From Ruminiclostridium cellobioparum DSM 1351 = ATCC 15832 (GTDB lineage: Bacteria > Bacillota > Clostridia > Acetivibrionales > DSM-1351): a stretch of DNA of 64,000 bases. The notes below the pieces were generated by a model, which was given only the letters and a program-made list of their open reading frames with translations, was not told the origin of the DNA and made no database searches. Where the stretch lies: positions 45,980-109,979 of the forward strand of contig NZ_JHYD01000030.1 in assembly GCF_000621505.1 (NCBI RefSeq). The letters run 5' to 3'. Positions within the stretch are counted from its first letter, which is position 1. Each line of letters starts with the position of its first letter. Shown here piece after piece: positions 17,523-27,300 of this stretch. The position numbers and the translations under genes are program-made.

Positions 17523-18506
17523 TTATATATCCAATTCGGCCAGGGTGGCTGGAAGTTCATGTTTTGTATTTACTTTATCAGGACCGGTAACCAGATCAAA
17601 GCAGGAAAGAATCAGTTTTCCATTCCATATGATTGGTTCTCCCGGCTGATCAAGTTCACCATTAAAACCGTCCGAGTCGGGGCTTTGTGCTATTCTTTCC
17701 ACCCTTCCGTCAGGATAGATCTTGCCTACAGCATTAGCCGAAAAATCTGCTATATAAAGGTTTCCATCGTCATCCATGATCATTCCGTCGGTGGTCTGCA
17801 ATTGTGACGGATCCTGAGCCCAGATTTTGTTTTCCCTTACCGAACCGTCTCCGTTGAATTTGATCCTGTAAACCGCTCCGTCTCCGAAATTTCCTATCAG
17901 CAGATCGCCGTTCCTGTCAAACTCAATGCCGTCAACGCCGTACTGGCAGTCTTTATTATAGGTCAGGAATGTGGTTAATATATTTTTATCTTCAAGAGTA
18001 TTGGTGATCTGAATATTTTCATCCTCCAGATGGAATCTGTATACGCAGCTTACCAGCAGGCCCGAGGGATCTTTAACCTTTGACAGCATACTTTGTGTAA
18101 CGTATATATGATTTCCTCTTATCCTTATTCCGTTGGGATGTTCCATCCCATCAGCCACAACGGTGGTTTTCACAACTTTGCCGTTTTCAATTTTCAGCCT
18201 CAGTATTCTGCCTTTGGACTGCAGTTCTTCTGCTCCCGACCAGCCCTGATTATCACAGATATAGAGGTCCCCGTCAGGTCCGAATTCAATCCCCATCGGA
18301 CAGGCAAGTCCTGTATCCTCACGGGTTGGAACATCAACCCACTTTGTAATGTTTTTATTTTTATCTATTTTTAAAATACAGCCGGGCATTCTTGGATCGG
18401 CATAATTGGGGCAGGCAAGTATGAGGCTGCCGTCCTTATCAATTGACATTCCGTCCGGAGTACATACATATTCGGGCAGTAAAGCAAATAGTTTTGAAGT
18501 CTTCAT
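17523..18506 (-). CDS. SMP-30/gluconolactonase-like protein
   Basis: A 327-residue six-bladed beta-propeller of the SMP-30/gluconolactonase family. Repeated blade motifs are visible (PDGMSIDKDGSLILA, GIEFGPDGDLYICD, GVDGIEFDRNGDLLIGN, TDGMIMDDDGNLYIADFS). The metal-binding Asn/Asp residues expected in HPNGIRI and TTDGMIM are kept. There is no signal peptide, so it acts in the cytoplasm. It most likely hydrolyses the sugar lactone made by a neighbouring dehydrogenase. Confidence 0.82.
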   Translation of the reverse strand: MKTSKLFALLPEYVCTPDGMSIDKDGSLILACPNYADPRMPGCILKIDKNKNITKWVDVPTREDTGLACPMGIEFGPDGDLYICDNQGWSGAEELQSKGRILRLKIENGKVVKTTVVADGMEHPNGIRIRGNHIYVTQSMLSKVKDPSGLLVSCVYRFHLEDENIQITNTLEDKNILTTFLTYNKDCQYGVDGIEFDRNGDLLIGNFGDGAVYRIKFNGDGSVRENKIWAQDPSQLQTTDGMIMDDDGNLYIADFSANAVGKIYPDGRVERIAQSPDSDGFNGELDQPGEPIIWNGKLILSCFDLVTGPDKVNTKHELPATLAELDI

Positions 18507-18540
18507 TTAAAAATCCGCCTTTCGCTAATTGTTAATTAAA

Positions 18541-19581
18541 TTAAAATTTAATAACTATCTTTTTCTTTGCTTTCCTGTTCTCCACCATTTCGAAGGCATC
18601 CAGAATTCTATCGAATTCTATGACATCTGAAATAAAGTCATCAGGATTTAACACACCCATCTGTATCCAATTGACTATCTGTCTGTGAGCTTCGGCTTCC
18701 TCAAACTTCGAGGGCCATTGTACAAATTGAAGAGTCCAGTTGTATGGCGCCTTGCTCCAGTCCAATTCCATTCCCAGCTTGGGTGATATGCCATAACAGC
18801 AGATTTTACCGTTATATTTTATAAGTTCCATTGCCTGGTTGATGAGCTGGTTAATACCAACTGCATCAACGACAAAATCCGCACCCTCGGGAAGTATCCT
18901 GTGGACCTCCTCTGAAACATTGACCTTTGTGCTGTTAAATACATAGTCTGCACCCATCTTTTTTGCTTCGGTCAATTTTTCATCTATAACATCAAACAAA
19001 ACGATAGGACCTATACCCAAAAGTTTTGCAATTCTGGTAAAGCACAAACCCACCGGTCCCGCTCCGAATATTACAAGTGTCTTGTTGGCTTCCATCCCAA
19101 AACGTTTGATTGCGCTTAATACTTCACGGAAGGTTACTATCATGGAGGCACTGACAGGATTTATTTCCTTCGGAACTATCTGTTGTGCATAATAGCCTTC
19201 TGAGAATTCCGGCGTACCGGGACCTTTTCCGTCCTCTGTCATGGCCTTCCAGTCACTTGTAACCGCATATTCGGAGAAAGCACCCCAGCCGGAATAGTAT
19301 TGATCGGTTTTTCCTTCAAGAAATGGCAGCAGGACGATATCACCTTTTTTAAAGTATTTTACTTTACTCCCCAGCTCAATTACCTCACCCACACCCTCAT
19401 GTCCCAGTACGGCAGGATATGTATCAAATCCCTTGAAGGTGCCATGGATCAATTTTGTATCTGTACCGTTGCAAACGCCGCAGCTCAGCACCCTGACCAG
19501 CATTTGATATTCGTTGTAACCAGGTTTCGAAACCTCTACTACAGATAATTGTCCCTTATCATCTACAACCAAACTTTTCAT
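18541..19581 (-). CDS. Zinc-type sugar/polyol dehydrogenase (MDR family)
   Basis: A 346-residue medium-chain dehydrogenase. Catalytic zinc ligands Cys37 (SCGVCNGTD), His61 and Glu62 (LGHEGVGE) are present, and the Rossmann motif is GAGPVGLC. The four-cysteine structural-zinc loop of classical alcohol dehydrogenases is absent; that region reads LPFLEGKTDQYYSGWGAFSE. First gene of the operon, with GGGAGG before its ATG and a well-formed promoter and operator upstream. It probably oxidises a sugar or sugar acid. Confidence 0.88.
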   Translation of the reverse strand: MKSLVVDDKGQLSVVEVSKPGYNEYQMLVRVLSCGVCNGTDTKLIHGTFKGFDTYPAVLGHEGVGEVIELGSKVKYFKKGDIVLLPFLEGKTDQYYSGWGAFSEYAVTSDWKAMTEDGKGPGTPEFSEGYYAQQIVPKEINPVSASMIVTFREVLSAIKRFGMEANKTLVIFGAGPVGLCFTRIAKLLGIGPIVLFDVIDEKLTEAKKMGADYVFNSTKVNVSEEVHRILPEGADFVVDAVGINQLINQAMELIKYNGKICCYGISPKLGMELDWSKAPYNWTLQFVQWPSKFEEAEAHRQIVNWIQMGVLNPDDFISDVIEFDRILDAFEMVENRKAKKKIVIKF

Positions 19582-19716
19582 TTTTGTCCTCCCGATTAAA
19601 AAAATTGACTCTATAGCGATTAAATTACAGTTATTTAGTATGCCTCTATTTAGAAATTGACATTCTGTCGAATTAAGAAATAATCAAGCTAAGTAATTTT
19701 GACATAAAGTATTTTT

Positions 19717-19740
19717 GTTATAATGTAATTACATTATAAC
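19717..19740. promoter_or_regulatory. Perfect 24-bp palindrome, probable GntR operator
   Basis: GTTATAATGTAA followed by its exact reverse complement. Its core TAATGT-N4-ACATTA recurs upstream of the GntR gene. It covers the -10 hexamer of the dehydrogenase operon, so binding would block RNA polymerase. Confidence 0.75.
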
Positions 19741-19761
19741 CTGAATTTTACCTTAGCGCAA
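19733..19761 (-). promoter_or_regulatory. Promoter of the dehydrogenase-lactonase-kinase operon
   Basis: The minus strand has -35 TTGCGC (19756-19761), a 17-base spacer and a consensus -10 TATAAT (19733-19738) inside the palindromic operator. Confidence 0.65.
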
Positions 19762-19856
19762 GACTTTTTTTATAACAGGAAAAAGTGATGTGGGCATAAA
19801 ATTAACTAGTTCCGCCAGAAATACTCTTCCAGGAATCTGATATCCTGATGAAAACC

Positions 19857-19907
19857 AAAAACCCGCTGAATCAAAGGGTTAACCTTCATAGGGATATGAT
19901 GTGAACC
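19857..19907 (+). repeat. Left inverted end of the element (attachment arm)
   Basis: Reads AAAAACCCGCTGAATCA, then about 14 bases, then a segment ending GGGATATGATGTGAACC. The reverse complement of 36662-36713 has the same blocks. It is best explained as one arm of the serine recombinase recognition site. Confidence 0.7.
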
Positions 19908-19929
19908 CCTATGGCAAACAGGTACGGAA

Positions 19930-19972
19930 AGAGCGAGGGTGAAAACCATGCATTGGTTTCCACCCTCGCTCT
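19930..19972. terminator. Strong hairpin near the left end
   Basis: Arms AGAGCGAGGGTG/CACCCTCGCTCT with an inner AAACCA/TGGTTT stem. The 3' arm and flank (CCACCCTCGCTCTAT) closely resemble the hairpin at 21245-21282. It may insulate the element from the chromosome; the T-run is poor. Confidence 0.5.
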
Positions 19973-20102
19973 ATGCGGAATCCATCAGGCAGACAGGTAT
20001 AGGGAGCATCGCCGTGCTAAAAAACTTCTGAATTCACGAAACTTCCAATAGCTTTCAGCGGGCTCTTGTGGTATCCTGTGTCACTGATAGGAGGTGACCA
20101 AG

Positions 20103-20426
20103 ATGCAAAACCCATTGGACGAGCTGTACGACCGGTACAATCGCTTTGTCCCTGACGCAGAGATTCAGAAGAAAATTGAAGCATGCCACCAGCAGCTCAT
20201 CCGCAGTTTGGAAAAGCCGGAACGCAAGCTGATCCTGCAAATCATTGACGGCAAAGATATGATTTCAGGGTTCTATGCTAAAGAAAGCTTTGCCTGTGGC
20301 TTCTGGCTGGCATGGAGACTGCTCTCACAGCTTCATCATTACCAAAGCGACCGTCCGCCTGAGGAATCCCTCAAGGAGAACGGTCGTTTTATTATGCGGG
20401 AGGGAGATGCGGCAGATGAAGCGTAG
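20103..20426 (+). CDS. DUF6809-like small protein
   Basis: A 107-residue soluble protein with a helical N-terminus (NPLDELYDRYNRFVP) and the later motif ESFACGFWLAWRLLSQL. Both resemble the DUF6809 proteins found on many clostridial conjugative and mobilizable elements. Function unknown. The ATG at 20103 has AGGAGGTG about eight bases upstream; a GTG inside that site is unlikely to be the start. It overlaps the next gene by 11 bases, so the two are translationally coupled. Confidence 0.7.
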   Translation: MQNPLDELYDRYNRFVPDAEIQKKIEACHQQLIRSLEKPERKLILQIIDGKDMISGFYAKESFACGFWLAWRLLSQLHHYQSDRPPEESLKENGRFIMREGDAADEA

Positions 20427-20943
20427 AACAAGAATCGCAATTGGTGCGGCAGGGATGGCGACGGTTTTTCTTCTGCTGGGTACCGGTACCGTTCAGCACC
20501 TGCCAGAGGAGGCCCCCGCCGCGCCCCACGTCCGCGCCGTGTGCGAAGTAACGCAAGAGGTAGGAGAAATACCCCTGCCCGAGCCGCAAATCGACTGTAC
20601 GGCGAATTTACCCACAATTGTTGAAGAAATATCCAGCGTGTCTGATACAGCTGCCGATACTCCATGCGCCCAAAGTGCACCGGAACCGAAACCCGAATCC
20701 GCCGAGGACACAGCCCCCCAAGCGGTAAATCCGACTGCCCCGGCACGGCAGAAACCACAGCCAAAGGAGTCCGCACCTGCCCCCAAAGAGGCCTCTCCTC
20801 AAATGGGAGATACCCGCGTGGTAGACGGAAGGAAGCAGGTATACTTCCTTGGCTTCGGATGGATAGACGATAACGGCGGTGGCGGCGAGGGCACTGTCGT
20901 GGATGGCGACGGCGACATCAACAAGATGGTGGGCGATATGTAA
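20416..20943 (+). CDS. DUF6550-like membrane-anchored/secreted Pro-rich protein
   Basis: A 175-residue protein with a basic start and a single N-terminal hydrophobic helix (RIAIGAAGMATVFLLLGTG), a long Pro/Ala/Glu-rich extracytoplasmic linker (about 30-140) and a C-terminal module VYFLGFGWIDDNGGGGEG. The final Gly-Phe-Gly-Trp motif is typical of DUF6550 proteins in clostridial mobile elements. Function unknown. The ATG at 20416 is chosen because GGGAGGGAG lies nine bases upstream; the neighbouring ATG at 20407 touches that site. Confidence 0.65.
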   Translation: MKRRTRIAIGAAGMATVFLLLGTGTVQHLPEEAPAAPHVRAVCEVTQEVGEIPLPEPQIDCTANLPTIVEEISSVSDTAADTPCAQSAPEPKPESAEDTAPQAVNPTAPARQKPQPKESAPAPKEASPQMGDTRVVDGRKQVYFLGFGWIDDNGGGGEGTVVDGDGDINKMVGDM

Positions 20944-20958
20944 TAGAAAGGACTGAAT

Positions 20959-21222
20959 ATGTCAATGGATGAACTTTTATTACCGAATAACCTGCCCAAT
21001 CCCAGTGAAGCGGAGGAGCGACCGATGGAGAAAGATGATCTGGAAGCAGACCTTCCGTCCAGTATTCAGAAGGCAATTGCCGAATTGCTTCAGGGAGAGA
21101 AAGAACAGGTACTTCATTTGGACTGCCTCAGTGACGAACTGTACGGAGCAATCAACGCAAACCTTTGGGGCGGCTGCATCACAGAGGAACAGGCGGATTA
21201 TCTGCGGAAAAAATATTTATAA
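20959..21222 (+). CDS. Small element-encoded hypothetical protein
   Basis: An 87-residue acidic protein I do not recognise with certainty. The C-terminal half (SSIQKAIAELLQGEKEQVL, then DELYGAINANLWGGCITEEQ) is predicted helical and ends with a short basic tail. AAAGGACTG precedes the ATG by about six bases. It lies 15 bases after the DUF6550-like gene and before a strong terminator-like hairpin, so the three small genes form one unit. Similar small proteins travel with that pair on clostridial elements. Confidence 0.6.
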   Translation: MSMDELLLPNNLPNPSEAEERPMEKDDLEADLPSSIQKAIAELLQGEKEQVLHLDCLSDELYGAINANLWGGCITEEQADYLRKKYL

Positions 21223-21244
21223 GGCAAGCCGAACACAGAAAAAA

Positions 21245-21282
21245 CAAGGGTGGAGGCCGAACCATACCGGCCTCCACCCTTG
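21245..21282. terminator. Terminator-like hairpin between convergent genes
   Basis: A perfect 15-bp GC-rich stem (CAAGGGTGGAGGCCG / CGGCCTCCACCCTTG) with an 8-base loop. It lies between the convergent small-gene unit and the giant surface-protein gene and could stop transcription from both sides. Confidence 0.7.
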
Positions 21283-21302
21283 CTCTATCTGCTTGGGTTT
21301 TA

Positions 21303-24300
21303 TTACTTCGTCTTTCTTACGCCGTTTTTGTCCACCTCATAGCCATCCACTTTCGTGTCTTTGGCAAGGGAGCCATCGGAGTTGAAGTAATACCACTTGC
21401 CATCAATCTGGAGCCACTTGCCGGACACCATGAGGCCGTTCTTGGTGAAATAATAGCGTTTGTCGCTGATGTCCAGCCAGCCCACAGCGGCCTTGTTCCC
21501 GGAATAGTACCGCCAGTTGCCGCCGTCCTTCACCCAGCCGGTTTTTAGTACACCGGTGGTTTCAAAGAAATACTTCACGCCGTCGATGGTCTGTGTGCCG
21601 GTGAGGGCTTTGCCGTCCTTGTAGTACATATACTGTCCATCGTCATCCAGCGCCCAGCCCTGTGCGGTTGCCGGGTCAATGGTCAGTTTGATGTAGCGGT
21701 GGAGCATGGCGCTGACTTCGGCGCGGGTGGCATTGGATTTGGGATTAAACTTGTTGTTTGTTTCTCCCATCATAATCCCTGCCTGCTGCATAGCTGTTAC
21801 CGCTGTTTTATAGGTGCTGCCGATGCTGGAATCGTCCGCATAGGTGCTTGCTTCACGGATTACAGGCAGCTTATAGCCGGTAGCCTTGGCGAAGTTTGCG
21901 AAGATGACCGCAATTTCCTCACGGGTGATTGCCCGGTCGGGTGCAAACTGCTGGTTGCCGATGCCCTGCACAATGCCTTTTTTATACGCCCATTCGATGT
22001 AGGGGCCGAACGCGCTGTCTGCCTTTACATCAGTGAAGCTGCTCTGGGTGTATGCCTTCACCTCCACGCCTGCCAGTCTGCCGAGGGCTGTCACCAGCAT
22101 TCCCCGTGTCATGGCAGTGTTCGGCGCGAAGGTTGTTTTTGATGTGCCGGAGAGTAAACCTCTGCCAACCACATAATCAATGGATTCCTTGCTCCAATGG
22201 GTGCTGATGTCGGTAAACTTGGCGCTTGGAGCCGTATATCCCACGCCGTATACCGAGAAGTGGGTTGTGGTGAAGATGATACTTCTGCTGTTTGCGTCGT
22301 AGGCGGAGCCTGCAATGCGGGTTGCGTTGCCCTTGGCATCCACATACACGGCATATAAACCGCCGATGGCTTCCCCTTTTGCGGGGGTGTAGGGGACGGA
22401 TATGGTGGCAGTGCCGCCTCCGAAGTTGGAAACGGTTTTGCCGGAGCCGTAGCCCACCGTGAGGTCATACACCGGTCTTGTTCCGATTATGGCTTTGGCC
22501 GCTGTGGAAAGCTTCGCCTGCGGCGCAATGGAGACGTTGATGACTCCATTGCTCTGTTTCTGGATTTCCTGCAAAGCTTTCAGATCAAAGGTCACCTTCA
22601 CAGGAGAGCCGTTGATGGTCAGGCTGGTCACGCCTGCGCTCACAAGGCTGTTCAGGGCGCTTTGGGACAGCGTGGTGGTCAAGGAGGTCGCACCCTGTGG
22701 CATTGTGACATTCAACTCCACAGAAATGCCGTTTGAGGCATTGCCCTGTGCTTTTGCATCGGCTTGTGCCTTGGAAATGGCGTCGGTGATGGCTTTGTCA
22801 GGGATGGACGCGCTGGCGGTACCGTTTGTACCCGCCACAGCGGTCACGGGAGCCGTTCCTGCCGTCGGCTGATTGGGCTTTGTTTGGGGTGTGGCAGGGG
22901 GTGTGAATCCACCGCCGGAGGGTGAACCGCCTCCGGAACTGTTTTGACGATAGTTTGCGGTAACGGTTACTGCTTTTGCGGGCATCGTGAAGGTTGTTGT
23001 CTTTGCGGCTGTATCCGCAAAGGTTACATCCGCACCGCTCCAGCCTGTGAACGTATAGCCGCTTCTGTCATTTGCCGTAATCGTAACGGTTGCCCCCTCG
23101 GCATAGCTTCCGCCGCCTGTACCGTTTGTTACCGTGGCAGTGAATAGCCGATCCGCCACAGTTAAGGTGCCCTTTATGTAGGTAATGTCATAGCTTGCGG
23201 CGTTTGTTACCACTCCGCCTGAGATGGTAATCTCAAAGGTACCGACAGCCATGCCATCGGTGGCAGTAGACATGGTTGGCGCGGTTGTCACAGTATCGCC
23301 GTTTATCAAGCCTGCGGTTGTATAAGTGAAGATTGGTAACCCGGCACCTTTGGTCATACTCTTGTCATCCGCTTTCAGGGTAAGTGCTTTTTTTGTAACC
23401 GATACGGTGTAGCTTGCCTCAGCCTTTGTGTGGGTGCTTGTTTCGGCAGCAGTGGCAGTAATGACGGCACTTCCCGCGCCGACAATGCTTACCTCGCCGG
23501 TGGCGGGGTTGACTGTCGCCACGGTGAGGTCATCACTTGCATAGGTGACCAAACCGTTGACGGTTGTTTGTGTTAAGGGGTTTACGAACCTGGCATCCCC
23601 GTAGGTCTTGGCGATGGCGGTGCTTGCGTAGGAGATCGCCTGCGGCGTCTTTTCCGTGGAGGTAACCGTTACAGTGATGTCATAATCGTTGTAGTTGGTC
23701 GCGCCCCTCACAGGAATTTTAATGTGGCTAACATTCCCTGACACGCTCGGATGCGCAACATACGTTAATGTGACGCCATCAATGCTCGGCGGGTCTGTCA
23801 CCAAAGAGCCGAATGGAACGGGGACTCCGTAGCTTGCGCCTGCCGGCAGTGCGGGAAGCGTCACGGTCGCGCCTGTCTGCCCGCTTGTCGGTACGCTTAC
23901 CGACAAGGTTTTTGTACCCGTATAGGCAATTTTATTGACAGTATAGTTGCCGAGGGATAGCCCGATAACTGTGTTGTATTCCGCGTTTCCGGCAATATCC
24001 ACGGTAACGGCATAGGCGCCCGCATTGGTGGGTGCGGTGGTGCTGCCGTCATATTTGACGGTAATTGCACCCAAATTCTTGCCGGATGCTGCCGTCACGG
24101 ACAGGGGTTTGGCATTGCCGTCGTAGTTCACGGCGGTCAGGGAATAGGTCAAATCCGATGCGGCGGGTGTGCTCTTTACAAACGCCGCAATGGTCAGCTC
24201 CTGATTGTCGCTGGCCAGCACCGTGCCGGTGGCCTTGATCCGAACATGATAGGTTCCGGCTGCAAGACCGGTGACAGTGCTGCCGGAAATGGCGGTATAG

Positions 24301-27300
24301 CCAGTCGCCGTGCTCAGCTTGTATTCCATCAGGCTTGACACACCTGTGAGGGTGCCGTCATTTCCCACAAAGGTTTCATTCGTTTTGCCAATGCCTGTTG
24401 GTGCTGCCGCCTTGGTGATGGCGATGGTCTGAACCGCACCCTCCAAATGTGTGGCGGTTCCCTTAACCCGCACCTTGATGCCGCTTGTCGTGATGCTTGC
24501 GGCGGTCAGCTCCATATCCGCAGCGCAGTCCGCCCAGCTTGTGCCGCCGTTTAGACTGTACTCCATCAAAGCGGTTGCGCCCATGAGTCTGTTGGCATTT
24601 GCACCGTCGAAGGAGAAGGTGACGGACGGCGCCAAGGGTCCGGATTCTTTTTCAACGGCCGCGGTTGGCGCGGAGGTGACAGAGCCGTCGCAGTTTGCCG
24701 CGCTGACGGTTACGGAGATGGTTTTCCCGATGTCCTCCGCTGTCAGCGTGTAGCTGTTGCCGCTCACGCCGCTGATGGTAATGTCATTTCGCAGCCATTC
24801 GTAGGTGAGGCTGCCCATATCAGCCCCCGCAGGGGTTGTGGAAAGTGCGCTCACATTTGCAAAGATCGTGCTGCCGTATTTGGCGATCCCTGCGGTGGTC
24901 AAGGTGCCCGAAAGCGCCGCCTTGTTGGTTGTCACGGTCAGCGGCGGGCTTGAAAGAGATGCCTCATGGGTCGCCGTTGCCGCCAGCCGCATTGTGAAGG
25001 TGTATGCCGTATTGGGGGTAAGCCCGGTAAAGCTATTGCTGCTCTGCCATGTGGTTCCGTTCTTGGAATATTCCATGGCTGCCCAGGAAACCAGCGTGAC
25101 AGAAACCGGGGTTTTATTGGAGAGTACCGGTGCACTGGGTGCGTCCTGGGGCAGCTTGGCCACCGGAGCGGTGGCGTCTGAGGTAACGGAGCCATCGCAA
25201 TTGGCCGCCGTCACGGTGACGGTGATGGACTTGCCGATATCATCCACTGTGAGGGTGTAGACTTTGTTGGTGCTTCCGCTGATATTCACATCGTCCCGTT
25301 TCCACTGGTAGGAAAGAGCCCCCAGCGCCACATTCGGCGTGGCGGTAAGGCTTGCATCCGCCGTCAGTGTTTCTCCGAATTTCGCTGTGCCGGAAATCGT
25401 CACCGTGCCGGACAGCGCCGCCATATCGGTGGTGACCGCCAGCCCGTCGCTGACCAGTGAGGCGGCGTGAGTACCTGTTTCGGGATAGTAAGCATAGAAA
25501 TTGTAAACCGTGTTGGGCAGCAGTCCTGCGAATACGGGGCTATCCTGCCATGCGCCGCTATCCATGCGGTACTGTGCGCCCGTGATGGTTTTGAGCGTAA
25601 CACCCGTTGCGCTTTTCTCCTGAAGCTCCGGCTTGCCCGGAGCCGCCTGAAGGTATTTCACCGTGATCGGCTGGCTGGCCGTTTTGCCGTTGGAGGTGGT
25701 GATGGTAACGGCGGTGATTCCCCCGGCGAGCACAGCGCCGTTTGCCGGAGTCGCGGTGATGCCCTTTGCGCTGAAATTCGCAAGGGCCACGTCCTCCGGG
25801 TCACCGACGCTTTTGGTCAGCGTCACCACAAGACCGGTGAGGTCGAGGACTTCACCTGCTTTATAGCTCGTTTTGGTTGGTGGTGTCTTGATCGTCACTG
25901 AGGTCACCGGCGAGGGATTGACCGTCAGGGTAAAGCTGAGCGTGCCTTTTTTCCCGGAGGGATGGGCGGCTTCCAGCGTGACGGGATAGCTGCCCGGTGC
26001 AAGGCCCGCGGCAATGTCCAGCCGCTTTTCTGCATCGTTCCATGTGATCTTGGCATCGCCCGATTTTTGGGTTACAGTGGTCGGATGGGTGCCCGTTATA
26101 GCATATGTTCCGGTTGAAGTAGCGGAGTACCCTTCCTCCACCGCCATAGTGGTCGGCCCGGTAATCGTCGGTGTTGCCGCTTCCGCAAGAACCGTTACCT
26201 TTACCTTGTCAGAATAGGCCCAAATCCTTCCCCCGTCGATGCTGGCTTTGCAGTAATAGTAATAGTCCCCTGTGGTCAGCGTTGTCGGTAATGCATATCC
26301 GGGGTTTGTCGCACCGCTAATCTGATCGACGCTTGGCACCGCATAGACGTCAATAGTTCTGACATACCATTGATAGCTGACGGACGCACTCGGTTCTGCG
26401 GTGGCCGCTGCAGAAAGGGCGGCGCTGACAAATCCCTGCACCACGGTTATTCCCGATGGCTGAGTAGAAAAGACGATGCCATTTTTGAGAACAGGCTGGT
26501 ACGCAGCCCTATTTCCGGATTCATCCTGAACCACGATATTGAAATAGTAAGTTGTATCCACTTCTGGGTTTGAGAGATTATGAGTGGCAATGTCCGCAGT
26601 GCCGCCCGAATTCAGCAAGATTCCGTTGTTCTCGCATTCCGATGCCGTCCCGATATTGTTGGACGTGGAGCGATAAACAAAATATTTCAGCTTGTTTTGT
26701 GCCGAAAGATTATCTGTGGCTTTCGTCCATGTGAGCTTGACGATTGGAGTGGCGGAAGCTGCTGATTCAAGCTGAATTGCCCCTGCGCCCCCCGGCGTTG
26801 GCGCTGTCTTATCAGCTACAGCGGACACATTCACCCTTGCCGCGTTGGAGCGGACGGAGGTTGATCCCGCGCTTACCTCGCAGAAATAGTAGTAAGTTCC
26901 CGCCGTTAATGCGGTGGGAATCGCAAAGCTCTCACCGTTTGCGCCCGATACCGCTGTGCCGCCAGTATTGGAGTCTGTGGTGTTTTGATACCATTGATAG
27001 CTGAGCGGCCCAGCTGGGGTTACACTTGCAGCTACCGACAATGAGCCGGAAATGCTGCCCACAAGGACATTGGTAATCGACTCCGGTTGCTGCGTGATTT
27101 CGATGATGGATGCGGGCGGTGCCGCACCGAAAATTTTCAGCGAGGGCAGGCTTCCGTTCGCGATATCCCATACATCGGTATCCCAATTTAAGCCGGAGCT
27201 TCCCCATGTGGCGGCCGCGAGCCAATCGGCAGCATTTTTAGGTACGCCGTTTACATCATCAGCCGCACCGCCTGAAACAACAGAGCCATTTACCAATATA

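Larger units (their letters stand above)
19582..20102. other. Operon promoter region and chromosome/element junction
   Basis: No gene here. From left to right it holds the leader, operator and promoter of the dehydrogenase operon (to 19761), about 95 bases of AT-rich chromosome, the left inverted repeat of the mobile element (from 19857), a strong hairpin (19930-19972), and the leader of the first element gene with AGGAGGTG at 20089-20096. Confidence 0.7.
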
